From: Bog-756 sp963741055
Lineage (GTDB): Bacteria; Actinomycetota; Acidimicrobiia; Acidimicrobiales; RAAP-2
Direction: 5' to 3'
NCBI GenBank assembly: GCA_963741055.1
Contig: CAVUGU010000022.1
Location: 62,001-126,000, forward strand
Length of the DNA stretch: 64,000 nucleotides
In this document: piece after piece, positions 24,505-33,859 of the stretch
Layout of the letters: every line of letters starts with the position of its first letter
Numbering within the stretch: the first letter of the stretch is position 1
Made by a program: the position numbers and the translations under genes
The notes under the pieces: generated by a model
What the model was told of the DNA's origin: nothing
Databases searched by the model: none
The model's input: only the letters and a program-made list of their open reading frames with translations

Positions 24505-27500
24505 CCCGGAGAGCCTTCCGGAGGCATCTCGGGCCACGAGGAGCTGGCGCTGGGGGCTGGTCCCGACTCTTCCGAGACGTCCCCTGATTCGGTCGGGCCT
24601 TCTGCGCGGGCCTCTTCCATCCTTCCGAACAGGGACTCTTCCTCAACCGGCCGCCCCTCCGCCAAGAGCCGCTCGATCTCCGAGGGGGGCAGCGGAGGGC
24701 TGAAGAAGTAGCCCTGGGCGGTGGTGCAGCCACGCTGGTAGAGGATCCTGCTTTGGAGCGTCGTCTCGACTCCCTCGGCCATGCAGTCGAGCCCGAGACG
24801 ATCGGCCATCGAGATGATGGCCGATACCAGGGCGTTGTTCTCGCCGTCTGGGCCGAGGACCTGGACGAAGGAGCGGTCGATCTTGAGCGTGCTCACCGGG
24901 AAGGAGCCGATCCGGCTGAGCGAGGAGTTCCCGAGGCCGAAATCGTCGACCGTGAACCGCACGCCGAGGCGCCGGAGTCGCTCGATGTTGTCCCGAGCCG
25001 GGCCCGACGAGTCGAGCACCACTCGTTCGGTGATCTCGAGGTCAATCGAACTGGGATCGATGCCGGTCACGTCGAGGGTCCGGCGGATGCTCTCGAACAG
25101 GTCGGGGCTCGAGAGGTCCCTCGAGGCCAGGTTGACCGAGAGCCTGAGCGTCTCGAGGCCACGATCGATCCAGTCGTGCATCTGGCGACAGGCCTCTGCG
25201 AGGACCCAGCTGTCGAGCGTGACGATGACGTCGCTCTTCTCGGCGAGCGTGATGAAGGACAAGGGCTCGAGGACCCCGAGGGTGGGGTGGTTCCACCTCA
25301 CCAGCGCCTCGACCCCGACCACGTCGCCGCTCTTCAGGTCGATGTAGGGCTGGTACAGCAGGAAGAACTCACCGTTGTCGAGCGCGTGGATCAAGTCGGC
25401 ATACATGGTGCGGTCGTCGAGGGTCGGCCGCTCGCGCACGCTGCCGTCCGGCGGTGGGGCGTACATGCAGTAGGCGTTCCGCCCTCGGTCCTTCGCCTCG
25501 TACATCGCCTCGTCCGCCCGGTTGAGCAGGTCGTCGTAGGTGTCACCGTGCTCGGGGGCGATGGCGATCCCGATCGAAGCGGAGCTCTCGACCTCTTCGC
25601 CGAACAGGACGAAGGACTCGCCGAGGGACTCGAGCGTGCGTTGGGCGAGCTGTTCGATTGCCAGCTGATCGGCAAGCCCGGGGAGGAGGATGGCGAACTC
25701 GTCGCCACCGACCCGCGCCACGGTGTCCTGGCTCCGCACGGTCGCCGTCAACCGATCGGCCACCTGCTGGATCATGTCGTCACCTCCGGCGTGGCCGAGG
25801 GTGTCGTTGACCGTCTTGAAGTGGTCGATGTCCACGAAGAACATGCACACCGGCTCTCCGACCCGGCGTGACCGCACCAGCTCCTGCTCGACCCTGTCCT
25901 CGAAGAGACGCCGGTTCGGTAGCCCGGTGAGGGCGTCGTGCCAGGCCATGTGGGAGACCTCTTCGAGGAGGTCGAGGTTCCAGATGGCGGTGGCGGCTTG
26001 ATCCGCGAGACCGGTGAGCCGCTCGTGGAGGTCGGAGTCGTGGACCGACGCGGTGGAGGTGTTCGGGCCGAAGTTGGCCGCGACGACCCCGAGGAACTCC
26101 CCTGCGGCGTAGAACGGTGCGACGATCGAGACCACGGCACCGGATTCCTCCATCAGCCGCTTCACCTGTGGGTCCTCTGTGTTTTCGTCGAGGACGACTA
26201 CCTCGCGGCGGCCGACGAGCTGGTCGAACTCGTTGGTGTCCGTCCGGATCGCCACCACCTCGGTCCTCGAACGGATCCGGTCCGCACCGTTCGAGGGCGA
26301 GCGCGATCCGCGGTGGGCCCCCGGTGGCCGTCCGTTCGTGCCGGTTCCAGCAGCGTTGTCCTTTTGGCCCGGTGTGATGGGACGCCGATCGGCGGAAGTC
26401 TCAGCACGAGCCAACGGCACGATCGGAGGGATGCGGGCGTCGGCCACGTTCGTCCCCCCGGTGATCGCTCGTGGGGCGAGCTGGTTGGTTTCGCCGTCCC
26501 AGAGGAAGACGATCGCGCGGTCGCAGTCGGTCACGTCGGGGACCGTGTCGGCAAGCAACTGAACCGACTCGGCGAGGGTCGTCACGTGGGAGAGCGCGTC
26601 AGAGAACTCGAGCAGGGACCGTGCCGCCGCGTCCGAGCGCTTGGCGTCGGTGACCACACCGAAGACGTCCAGCGCCGTGGCGGCGTAGTCGGCGAAGAGG
26701 CCGAGCACCCGCGCCTCGGTTTCGGGGATCGTGCCGCCGGGCTGGCGGAATACCGCGACCCGCCCATAGCGCCGGCGGTGAGAGGCGATGTCGACGACCA
26801 GCCTGGTGCCACCCGCGTCGTCCGGGTGCTCGCGCCACAGCTCCGCGGCGAGGACCTGCGCGCGATCGGGATCGAGTCCCCGATGGTGCAGCTGGATCGG
26901 GGTGCCCGCTCCGACTCGCACCATCAAGAGGTAGCTCGGCGAGGTGATGACCGAGTCGGCGCGGCCCGCGATCTGCGAGAGCAGGTACTCGACACCGTCT
27001 TCGAGTAGCTCCGGGGTCGTGGTGAGCGCGCCATCGAGCAAGATGCGCAGCTGTCGGACCTCTGTTTCGAGGCCTTCGATGGTCACCTGCGCCTGCGCCT
27101 GCTCTGCGAGTACGCGCTGCACACGAGTCCGCTGTTCGTGCATCTGCCGAGCGAGGATTCCCTGGTCCTCCGCGGCGTCTTCCGCAGGGGCGCTCTCTGT
27201 CTCGGTCGCTGCGGGCTCGCTCTTTGCTTGGGCCGCGACGTCGGCGACTTCTGCCTGCACCGCATCCTCCGATACGGGCTCGACCACTTCGGCCGCAACG
27301 GCGTTCTCTTCCTTTTCTAGCTCGTACGGCTCTTCCGCTGGTTCGGCCGTGTGCGGCTCGACTGACTCGGACGCCGCCGCAACCACCTCCGGCTCCTGGG
27401 CTTCCGCCCGAACCGGCTCCGCAGGTTCAGCCGACTCTTCCTCCTCGGCCGCATCCTCCGATACGGGCTCGACCACTTCGGCCGCAACGGCGTTCTCTTC

Positions 27501-28928
27501 TCCTTCTAGCTCGTACGGCTCTTCCGGTGGTTCGGGCATGTGCGGCTCTACTGACTCGGACGCCGCCGCAACCACCTCCGGCTCCGGGGCTTCCGCCCGA
27601 ACTGGCTCCGCAGGTTCAGCCGACTCTTCCTCCTCGACCGCCTGCACCGCATCCTCCGATGCCGGCTCGACCGCCTCGGCCGCAACGGCGTTCTCTTCTC
27701 CTTCTAGCTCGTACGGCTCTTCCGGTGGTTCGGGCATGTGCGGCTCTACTGACTCGGACGCCGCCGCAACCACCTCCGGCTCCGGGGCTTCCGCCCGAAC
27801 TGGCTCCGCAGGTTCAGCCGACTCTTCCTCCTCGACCGCCTGCACCGCATCCTCCGATGCCGGCTCGACCGCCTCGATCTCTTCTTCGTGTGACTCGTCC
27901 GCAGCTGACTCGTCCGCAGCTTCGGACATCAGCAGCTCGACAACTTCCGCCGCGACGTCGTCCGCCTCGACTGCCTCGGCCGCAGTGAGAGAAACTATTT
28001 CCGGTTCCGGCTTCTCAGCGTTGTCGGACGCAGTGGCATCCTCCGGCTCCGGGTTCTCGACATCGTCGGACGCAGTGGCATCCTCCGCCTCGGGCGCGCT
28101 GGCCTCGACCGGATGCTCCGCCTCGACCGGCTCCTCGTGCTCGAACGTGCCGTTCTCGCGCCGCTCAGGTGCCGCCGGGGTCACAGCGGATACCCATGCC
28201 CCAGACGACTCGCGTCCACGCTCGGTTTCCAAACCACTGACGACCTCGGTCGCGCCCTTCTTCGACCCGTCGTGCCAGCTGAGTGCGTACAGGCAGGCCC
28301 TTCCGCCGCGGGCGCTGCATTCGTGCTCGGTGAGAAGTGCTGCGGGCATCCCGAAGAGGGTCGGAACCGACGCGAGGATGCCCTTGGTCATCTCGCAGAG
28401 GTGCGCGTGGCGTGGTCGCGACGAGAGCGGGCTGACCTTGATCAGCGCGTGATCGCTCTCGACCTCGAGAGCAACAGCTTGTGACGCACTCTCGAAGTGG
28501 GCGAGCACGTTACCGACTTCGGCGAACACTGCTTCGGGTGAACCTGTCGCGCGGAGCCGTTCGACGAAATCGCTCCCGTCGGCCGTCGACAGAAGCCGTT
28601 CGCCCACATGGAGACCGACCGCCTCGTCGCCGGTGACCAGAGCCGCTGCGTTGAAGAGGCGGACGCCCTCCTCGAAACTGCTCCACCTCTCGAAGTCGTC
28701 GAGATCGGAGAAGGTGCGGTGATCGTCCGCGAGGGCCAGTGCCTGAGCGACGCCGATCTCGCCGGCGCGCCTGCGAACGAGGTCGATGAGCACGTGCACG
28801 ACGGCGCCCGACACCCCCGGGAGTTGCCCGGTGCTATGGCCCGACTGGTCAAGCTGTGCGTGACTCGTCATCCAACCCCTCGGTTCCGGTCCGGACCCGG
28901 AGACCTCGGCGAGGCTCCACTTCACCAT
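24489..28928 (-). CDS. 1479-aa sensor: V4R-like - acidic repeats - GAF - GAF - GGDEF - EAL
   Basis: An intact cytoplasmic c-di-GMP protein. Residues 40-220 form a V4R/heme-NO-like sensor ending in the Cys-rich EHECSARGGRACLYALSW. Residues 255-585 are acidic Glu/Pro/Ala-rich sequence with three near-identical 66-residue repeats. A coiled coil (590-640) leads to a GAF-like domain (640-760) and a second GAF (770-985) interrupted by a basic low-complexity insert (about 838-888). GGDEF (990-1155) has the intact GGDEF motif at 1074-1078 with RSQD five residues ahead, the product-inhibition site. EAL (1170-1425) has EAL at 1207-1209 and VDDFGLGNSSL where DDFGTGYSSL is usual, so phosphodiesterase activity is uncertain. 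ATG 28871, after GAGGGG, is an alternative start that would remove 19 residues. Confidence 0.85.
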   Translation of the reverse strand: MVKWSLAEVSGSGPEPRGWMTSHAQLDQSGHSTGQLPGVSGAVVHVLIDLVRRRAGEIGVAQALALADDHRTFSDLDDFERWSSFEEGVRLFNAAALVTGDEAVGLHVGERLLSTADGSDFVERLRATGSPEAVFAEVGNVLAHFESASQAVALEVESDHALIKVSPLSSRPRHAHLCEMTKGILASVPTLFGMPAALLTEHECSARGGRACLYALSWHDGSKKGATEVVSGLETERGRESSGAWVSAVTPAAPERRENGTFEHEEPVEAEHPVEASAPEAEDATASDDVENPEPEDATASDNAEKPEPEIVSLTAAEAVEADDVAAEVVELLMSEAADESAADESHEEEIEAVEPASEDAVQAVEEEESAEPAEPVRAEAPEPEVVAAASESVEPHMPEPPEEPYELEGEENAVAAEAVEPASEDAVQAVEEEESAEPAEPVRAEAPEPEVVAAASESVEPHMPEPPEEPYELEGEENAVAAEVVEPVSEDAAEEEESAEPAEPVRAEAQEPEVVAAASESVEPHTAEPAEEPYELEKEENAVAAEVVEPVSEDAVQAEVADVAAQAKSEPAATETESAPAEDAAEDQGILARQMHEQRTRVQRVLAEQAQAQVTIEGLETEVRQLRILLDGALTTTPELLEDGVEYLLSQIAGRADSVITSPSYLLMVRVGAGTPIQLHHRGLDPDRAQVLAAELWREHPDDAGGTRLVVDIASHRRRYGRVAVFRQPGGTIPETEARVLGLFADYAATALDVFGVVTDAKRSDAAARSLLEFSDALSHVTTLAESVQLLADTVPDVTDCDRAIVFLWDGETNQLAPRAITGGTNVADARIPPIVPLARAETSADRRPITPGQKDNAAGTGTNGRPPGAHRGSRSPSNGADRIRSRTEVVAIRTDTNEFDQLVGRREVVVLDENTEDPQVKRLMEESGAVVSIVAPFYAAGEFLGVVAANFGPNTSTASVHDSDLHERLTGLADQAATAIWNLDLLEEVSHMAWHDALTGLPNRRLFEDRVEQELVRSRRVGEPVCMFFVDIDHFKTVNDTLGHAGGDDMIQQVADRLTATVRSQDTVARVGGDEFAILLPGLADQLAIEQLAQRTLESLGESFVLFGEEVESSASIGIAIAPEHGDTYDDLLNRADEAMYEAKDRGRNAYCMYAPPPDGSVRERPTLDDRTMYADLIHALDNGEFFLLYQPYIDLKSGDVVGVEALVRWNHPTLGVLEPLSFITLAEKSDVIVTLDSWVLAEACRQMHDWIDRGLETLRLSVNLASRDLSSPDLFESIRRTLDVTGIDPSSIDLEITERVVLDSSGPARDNIERLRRLGVRFTVDDFGLGNSSLSRIGSFPVSTLKIDRSFVQVLGPDGENNALVSAIISMADRLGLDCMAEGVETTLQSRILYQRGCTTAQGYFFSPPLPPSEIERLLAEGRPVEEESLFGRMEEARAEGPTESGDVSEESGPAPSASSSWPEMPPEGSPGASSS
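27285..27869 (-). repeat. Three tandem ~198-bp coding repeats
   Basis: Inside the 1479-aa gene: copy 1 at 27869-27672, copy 2 at 27671-27474 (both 66 codons and almost identical at the DNA level) and copy 3 at 27473-27285 (63 codons, diverged, three codons shorter). The unit begins VEPASEDAVQAVEEEESAEP and ends PYELEGEENAVAAE. The near identity of copies 1 and 2 points to recent duplication; copy number may vary between strains or be miscounted in assembly. Confidence 0.9.
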
Positions 28929-29008
28929 CGTCCTGAATTGCCAGTTTCTTAACCTTCGACGCCCAACTCAACCAGGGCTTCTTCGGAGCGGCGGGGCGGC
29001 TCGCGCCC

Positions 29009-29014
29009 TACACT
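29009..29014 (+). promoter_or_regulatory. -10 element of the glutathione peroxidase gene (leaderless start)
   Basis: TACACT, six bases (GCGGCC), then ATG 29021. The 92-bp gap to the divergent GGDEF-EAL gene holds this element. Confidence 0.55.
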
Positions 29015-29020
29015 GCGGCC

Positions 29021-29509
29021 ATGAGCATCTACGAACCCGACCTCCATTCCCTCGGCGGCCAACAGGCCTCGATCGGGGACTACCGGGGCAACACGCTCCT
29101 CGTGGTGAACGTCGCCTCCAAGTGCGGCTTGACCCCTCAGTATGAAGGGCTCGAGCGACTCCAGAAGACATACGCGGACAAGGGTTTTACCGTTCTCGGG
29201 TTCCCCTGCAACCAGTTCGGCGAGCAGGAGCCCGGCTCGGCGGAGGAGATCGCCTCCTTCTGTTCGACCACCTACGGGGTCACCTTCCCCATGTTCGAGA
29301 AGATCGAGGTCAACGGGGAGGGACGCCACCCGGTCTACGACGAGCTCACCTCTTTCCCCGACGCCGACGGAGAGGCGGGAGACATCCAGTGGAATTTCGA
29401 GAAGTTCCTGGTCTCCCCCGACGGTGAGATCGTCCAACGCTTCCGGCCGATGGTCGATCCCGAGGCACCCGAGGTGATCGACGCCATCGAGGCGAATCTC
29501 CCCGCCTGA
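29021..29509 (+). CDS. Glutathione peroxidase family protein
   Basis: A 162-aa thiol peroxidase of the GPx family. The peroxidatic Cys is in NVASKCGLTPQY, the resolving-Cys helix in FPCNQFGEQEPG, and the Gln/Trp/Asn partners in the latter and in WNFEKFLVSPDG. The active residue is encoded by a normal Cys codon, not selenocysteine. Bacterial Cys-GPx enzymes usually use thioredoxin as reductant; in a mycothiol-type actinobacterium that is the likely donor (family knowledge). It reduces hydrogen peroxide or lipid peroxides in the cytoplasm. The next gene begins 30 bp downstream and may share its transcript. Confidence 0.92.
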   Translation: MSIYEPDLHSLGGQQASIGDYRGNTLLVVNVASKCGLTPQYEGLERLQKTYADKGFTVLGFPCNQFGEQEPGSAEEIASFCSTTYGVTFPMFEKIEVNGEGRHPVYDELTSFPDADGEAGDIQWNFEKFLVSPDGEIVQRFRPMVDPEAPEVIDAIEANLPA

Positions 29510-29539
29510 CTTCGAACCCTCGGACTCGTCGAGGATCGC

Positions 29540-30370
29540 GTGGCGATGACGCCATCCAACAGCGAGCCGGTCGTCGACCATCTCGGCGAGGTGTGGACCT
29601 CGCTCTCTCTGGCCTGCGGGCACCTCGACGACCATCAGTGGGCTCTCTCGACCGACTGCCCGGGATGGTCGGTGAAAGATCAGCTTTCCCATCTCATCGG
29701 CGTTGAGCGGATGCTGCTCGGTGAGCCTTCGCCGCCGGCATCCGTCCCGACAGCCGAGCACGTACGAAATCCGGTCGGGCAGCTCAACGAGGCTTGGGTC
29801 GCGGCGAGGCGACCGGTTCCGGGTGACGATGTGCTCGCCGAGTTCGTCGAGACGACCGACCGACGCCTGGAGTCGCTCCGGGCGATGTCGCCCGAGAAGT
29901 TCGACGTGATCGGACCGAGCCCGATCGGGCAGGTGCCCTACCGCGAGTTCATGGAGACGCGGGTCATCGACAGCTGGGCCCACGAACAGGACGTGCGCCG
30001 GGCGCTCGGCCGTCCGGGCGGCCGCAACGGACCGGGCGAGGCCACTTCGCTCGAGCGTTGCTTCGGCGCGATGCCCTTCGTGGTCGGCAAGCGAGTGGCC
30101 CCTCTTGACGGCACGACCGTGCGATTCGACGTCGGCGGCGAACTCGGCGCTCAGGAGCTCGTCAGGATGGACGGCGGCCGCGCCTCCATCGTGACCTCGA
30201 CGTCCTTCGAGTCGCCGACTGTCGCCCTCATCATGGACCAGGACACGTTCTGGCGGCTCGGGTTCGGGAGGGTCGGCTCCGACGAGGCATTGTCCTCTGG
30301 CTCGGTGACGCTCGACGGCGACGTCGAACTCGGACGCCGGGTGCTCGACGCCATGGGGTTCATGATCTGA
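29540..30370 (+). CDS. Maleylpyruvate isomerase family (MDMPI) protein
   Basis: A 276-aa second member of the MDMPI/DinB-like family. CPGWSVKDQLSHLIGVERML supplies the first His ligand, and FMETRVIDSWAHEQDVRRALG the Glu and second His-like positions. The C-terminal half (VRFDVGGELGAQELVRM, then GSVTLDGDVELGRRVLDAMGF) is the SCP2-like domain. GTG 29540 or ATG 29546 begins the protein. It follows the glutathione peroxidase by 30 bp; shared transcription would link a thiol peroxidase with a thiol-dependent family, but no functional link is shown. Identity with the 12756 paralogue is low. Confidence 0.85.
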   Translation: MAMTPSNSEPVVDHLGEVWTSLSLACGHLDDHQWALSTDCPGWSVKDQLSHLIGVERMLLGEPSPPASVPTAEHVRNPVGQLNEAWVAARRPVPGDDVLAEFVETTDRRLESLRAMSPEKFDVIGPSPIGQVPYREFMETRVIDSWAHEQDVRRALGRPGGRNGPGEATSLERCFGAMPFVVGKRVAPLDGTTVRFDVGGELGAQELVRMDGGRASIVTSTSFESPTVALIMDQDTFWRLGFGRVGSDEALSSGSVTLDGDVELGRRVLDAMGFMI

Positions 30371-30414
30371 CTTGGCGATCCGAGCCGCCCGGAATTGCAC
30401 ACGACGTGCGCCGA

Positions 30415-30420
30415 TACACT
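30415..30420 (+). promoter_or_regulatory. -10 element upstream of tig
   Basis: TACACT ends 11 bases before ATG 30432; with a usual 6-7 base offset the leader would be only about 4-5 bases. No ribosome site precedes tig. Confidence 0.5.
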
Positions 30421-30431
30421 TGCTCTCTCGT

Positions 30432-31778
30432 ATGCGCGCCACCGCGGCTCCCGAAGAGGGCAACAAGGTCCGGTTGACCGTCGAGATCGACGAAGCCGAA
30501 GTCGACAAGGCACTCGAGGAGGTCGTGAAGCGGCTTTCGCGGCAGGTGCGCGTCCCCGGCTTCCGTCCCGGAAAGGTGCCGCGCCGCGTGATCGAGGCCC
30601 GAATGGGCGGAGCGAACGCACTCCGAAGTGAGGCGATCCGTGAGGCGGTTCCCGATTTCTACGCGCGGGCGGTCAGCGATACCGATCTCGATCCGATCGA
30701 CAATCCCGACATCGACATCACCTCGGGGAGCGAGGGTGGCGCGGTCGCGTTCGACGCGGTGGTACTCGTGCGGCCCTCCGTCGGGATACCGGGATACCAG
30801 GGTCTCGTGGTCACCCTGCCGCCCCTGTCCGTCACCGACGAGGAGGTGACCGAGCAGCTCGACCGTCTGCGCTCGACCTCCGGTGAGCTGGTCGAGGTGG
30901 CGCGCCCCGCACGTGACCGCGACCAGGTGACGATCGACCTGCACGGCACCCGCGCCGGCGCGACCGGGGACGACGCATCGAAGGATCTCGACGCCACCGA
31001 CTTCCTCTACGAAGTGGGAAGCGGGGGAGTCGCACCCGAGCTCGACGAGCACTTGCAAGGCGCTCGGCCCGGCGACATCTTCCGATTCACCTCGTCGCTC
31101 GGAGCAGAGGGCGAATCGGTCTCGTTCCAGGTCCTGGTCAAAGAGGTCAAAGAGCTCGTCCTTCCCCCGTTGACCGACGAATGGGCCGCCGAGGCCTCGG
31201 AGTTCGAGACGGTCGACGAGCTGACGGCCGACCTGCGGGCCCGGCTCCGCGAGCGTCACATCGCCCGCGCGCGTTTCGCGCTCGATCAACTGGCGGTGGA
31301 CGCGCTGATCGAACTGGTGACCGAGGAGATCCCGGCGCAACTCGTCGACGAGGAGTTCCGTGAGCGGATCCACGACCTCGGACACCGCCTCGAGGCGCAG
31401 GGGATCGGCGTCGCGGACTTCGTCCGGGCGACCGGCCAAAGTGAAGCTGAATTCATCGGAGGGTTGCGCGAGGCCGCGTTGCGGAGCGTCAAAGGCGACC
31501 TCGCGCTGCGGGCGCTGGCCGATGCAGAGTCCCTCGAGGTGACCGATGAGGAAGTCGACGAGGAGCTCGCGAAGATGGCGGAACGCCTCGAGATGGACGC
31601 CGACCAGGTCCGGGACCGTCTGGAACGGTCGGGCCGTCTCTCGACGGTACGCTCAGACCGGCGCAAGGCCAAAGCCCTGCGATGGCTGGTCGACCACGTC
31701 GAACTGGTCGGTGAAGACGGGGAGCCGATGTCGCGGGAGGAGCTAGAGGTGCACGAGGACGAGGAGGACTCTCGATGA
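30432..31778 (+). CDS. tig: Trigger factor
   Basis: The ribosome-bound chaperone and peptidyl-prolyl isomerase, 448 aa. The N-terminal ribosome-binding domain has the signature VPGFRPGKVPRRVIEARMG (the GFRxGKxP loop that docks on L23). The middle FKBP-like domain spans about 155-240 (RDQVTIDLHGTR, DATDFLYEVGSGGVAPELDE) and the C-terminal chaperone arms follow (ADLRARLRERHIARARFALD to the end). The acidic tail EVHEDEEDS ends the protein. It heads the conserved tig-clpP-clpX cluster; its TGA overlaps the ATG of clpP (ATGA at 31775), so chaperone and protease subunit are coupled. Start ATG 30432 is set by the conserved N-terminus. Confidence 0.96.
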   Translation: MRATAAPEEGNKVRLTVEIDEAEVDKALEEVVKRLSRQVRVPGFRPGKVPRRVIEARMGGANALRSEAIREAVPDFYARAVSDTDLDPIDNPDIDITSGSEGGAVAFDAVVLVRPSVGIPGYQGLVVTLPPLSVTDEEVTEQLDRLRSTSGELVEVARPARDRDQVTIDLHGTRAGATGDDASKDLDATDFLYEVGSGGVAPELDEHLQGARPGDIFRFTSSLGAEGESVSFQVLVKEVKELVLPPLTDEWAAEASEFETVDELTADLRARLRERHIARARFALDQLAVDALIELVTEEIPAQLVDEEFRERIHDLGHRLEAQGIGVADFVRATGQSEAEFIGGLREAALRSVKGDLALRALADAESLEVTDEEVDEELAKMAERLEMDADQVRDRLERSGRLSTVRSDRRKAKALRWLVDHVELVGEDGEPMSREELEVHEDEEDSR

Positions 31779-32428
31779 CCCAGAGCGAAGCAGTCACGAC
31801 ACCCGGACCACAGGCCTACAGCGTCCCTTGGGTGGTCGAGTCCACCAGCAGAGGTGAGCGCAACTACGACCTCTACTCGCGGCTGCTGAAGGAGCGGATC
31901 ATCTTCCTCGGCACCCCGATCAACGACACAGTCGCCAACCTGGTCTGTGCGCAGTTGCTCTTTCTCGAGTCCGAGGAAGCTGACAAGGACATCCACCTCT
32001 ACATCAACTCGCCGGGCGGTGACATCACGGCGCTCTTCGCGATCTACGACACCCTGAAGTACATCAAGCCGGACACCTCCACCTTCTGCTTCGGCCAGGC
32101 CGCGTCGGCTGCGGCGGTCCTCCTCGGAGCGGGGACCAAGGGCAAGCGATTCGCTCTGCCCCACGCACGCATCCTCTTGCACCAGCCCTTCGGAGGTGTC
32201 GAGGGTCAGGCCAGCGACATCGAGCTCCAGGCCAAGGAGATCCTCCGGATGCGGGACCTCTTGAACGGCATGCTGGCCAACGACACCGGACAATCGATTG
32301 AGCGGGTGTCGAAGGACACCGATCGGGACTTCATCATGACCGCAGAGGAAGCCGTCGGCTACGGGCTGCTCGACGAGGTGATCACGGCCAGGGATGCGCC
32401 GGCGATGGAGGCAGTGGGCGCCGCCTAG
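31775..32428 (+). CDS. clpP: ATP-dependent Clp protease proteolytic subunit
   Basis: A 217-aa serine peptidase that forms the two-ring Clp chamber. The nucleophile is Ser111 in FGQAASAAAVLL, the His is His136 in ILLHQPFGG, and the Asp lies in the KDTDRDFIMTAEEAV segment. The usual GQAASMAA reads GQAASAAA here, a tolerated change. NSPGGDITALFAIYDTL and EAVGYGLLDEVI are family hallmarks. It is coupled to tig by an ATGA overlap and precedes clpX by 129 bp. Actinobacteria often carry two clpP genes in tandem; only one is present at this locus. Confidence 0.97.
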   Translation: MTQSEAVTTPGPQAYSVPWVVESTSRGERNYDLYSRLLKERIIFLGTPINDTVANLVCAQLLFLESEEADKDIHLYINSPGGDITALFAIYDTLKYIKPDTSTFCFGQAASAAAVLLGAGTKGKRFALPHARILLHQPFGGVEGQASDIELQAKEILRMRDLLNGMLANDTGQSIERVSKDTDRDFIMTAEEAVGYGLLDEVITARDAPAMEAVGAA

Positions 32429-32557
32429 GCGATCGAAGATCGAAGGTGGCCGACGGACGAGCAGCTAGGATTCGACAGCCGCTCCGGCCGGCCCGGACCC
32501 CGATCCGACGACCGAGCAACGACTGGGACCGCTGACCAAAGGACAAGAGGAACCGAC

Positions 32558-33841
32558 GTGGCGAAATTCGGAGACGGTGGCGACCTGGTGAAGTGCAGCT
32601 TCTGCGGCAAGTCGCAGAAGCAGGTGAAGAAGCTGATCGCCGGGCCGGGCGTCTACATCTGCGACGAGTGCATCGAGCTCTGCAACGACATCATCGCCGA
32701 GGAGCTCGCCGACACCACAGAGCTCACTTTCGAGGACCTCCCGAAGCCGAAGGAGATCTACGAGTTCCTCAACGACTATGTGATCGGGCAGGAGTACGCG
32801 AAGAAGATCCTCTCGGTCGCGGTCTACAACCACTACAAGCGGGTGCAAGCGGGCAACAACGGGGCGCACGACAACGACGTCGAGCTGGCCAAGTCGAACA
32901 TCCTTCTGCTCGGCCCGACCGGGTGCGGCAAGACACTTCTCGCACAGACCCTCGCCCGGATGCTGAACGTCCCCTTCGCCATCGCGGACGCCACCGCGCT
33001 CACCGAGGCCGGCTACGTGGGCGAGGACGTCGAGAACATCCTGTTGAAGCTGATCCAGGCCGCGGATTACGACGTCAAGCGCGCCGAGACCGGGATCATC
33101 TACATCGACGAGATCGACAAGATCGCCCGCAAGTCCGAGAACCCGTCGATCACCCGGGACGTCTCGGGAGAGGGAGTGCAACAGGCGCTCCTCAAGATCC
33201 TCGAAGGAACGACCGCCTCGGTACCGCCCCAAGGCGGGCGCAAGCACCCCCACCAAGAGTTCATCCAGATCGACACCACCAACATCCTCTTCATCTGCGG
33301 TGGAGCCTTCGCCGGTGTCGACGCGATCATCGAGAACCGGATCGGGCGCAAGGGGATGGGCTTCCGCGCCGAGGTGCGCAAGGCCTCAGAGCGCGACGAC
33401 TCGGAGCTGCTCCGGCTGGTGCTCCCGGAGGACCTGATGAAGTTCGGGCTGATCCCCGAGTTCATCGGCCGCCTCCCAGTGGTCGGCGCGGTCTCCCACC
33501 TCTACAAGGACGCACTGATCAGGATCCTGGTCGAGCCGAAGAACGCCCTCACCCGTCAGTACAAGCGGGTCTTCGAGCTCGACCATGTCGAGCTCGAGTT
33601 GACCGACGATGCGCTCGAGGCCGTGGCGGAGCAGGCGCTCCTCCGGGGTACCGGCGCACGGGGCCTCCGGGCGATCCTCGAGGAGGTGCTCCTTGAGGTG
33701 ATGTACGACCTACCGAGCCGGACCGACATCTCGAAGTGCGTCGTCGACCGGGCGGTCGTCCTGGACAAGGTGCATCCGACCCTCGTTCCGCTGAACCGGC
33801 CGCCGGCCAAGTCGTCGCGCAGCCGGCGGGCCGCCTCCTAG
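32558..33841 (+). CDS. clpX: ATP-dependent Clp protease ATP-binding subunit ClpX
   Basis: The AAA+ unfoldase that feeds ClpP, 427 aa. The N-terminal zinc finger has Cys13, Cys16, Cys35 and Cys38. Walker A is GPTGCGKTLLAQTLA, Walker B IIYIDEIDKIA, and the pore loop GYVGEDVENIL. The ClpP-binding loop LIGF-type segment is in the FIEIGR-like IPEFIGRLPVV neighbourhood, and sensor 2 is GARGLRAILE. GTG 32558 follows an AGAGGA ribosome site. A TAGGAT hexamer at 32467 may give clpX its own promoter within the 129-bp gap. The sequence is intact over its full length. Confidence 0.97.
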   Translation: MAKFGDGGDLVKCSFCGKSQKQVKKLIAGPGVYICDECIELCNDIIAEELADTTELTFEDLPKPKEIYEFLNDYVIGQEYAKKILSVAVYNHYKRVQAGNNGAHDNDVELAKSNILLLGPTGCGKTLLAQTLARMLNVPFAIADATALTEAGYVGEDVENILLKLIQAADYDVKRAETGIIYIDEIDKIARKSENPSITRDVSGEGVQQALLKILEGTTASVPPQGGRKHPHQEFIQIDTTNILFICGGAFAGVDAIIENRIGRKGMGFRAEVRKASERDDSELLRLVLPEDLMKFGLIPEFIGRLPVVGAVSHLYKDALIRILVEPKNALTRQYKRVFELDHVELELTDDALEAVAEQALLRGTGARGLRAILEEVLLEVMYDLPSRTDISKCVVDRAVVLDKVHPTLVPLNRPPAKSSRSRRAAS

Positions 33842-33859
33842 CGGCGGACGGGCGGTCGA

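Noticed and set aside
27285..27869. CRISPR array
   Set aside because: The repeat unit is 198 bp, coding, and without spacers; no cas gene in the window.
27224..27988. Plus-strand Pro/Arg-rich ORF with tandem repeats
   Set aside because: It is the antisense of the acidic repeats of the 1479-aa protein and has no start signal.
29021..29509. Selenocysteine-containing glutathione peroxidase
   Set aside because: The peroxidatic position is encoded by a Cys codon in NVASKCGLT.
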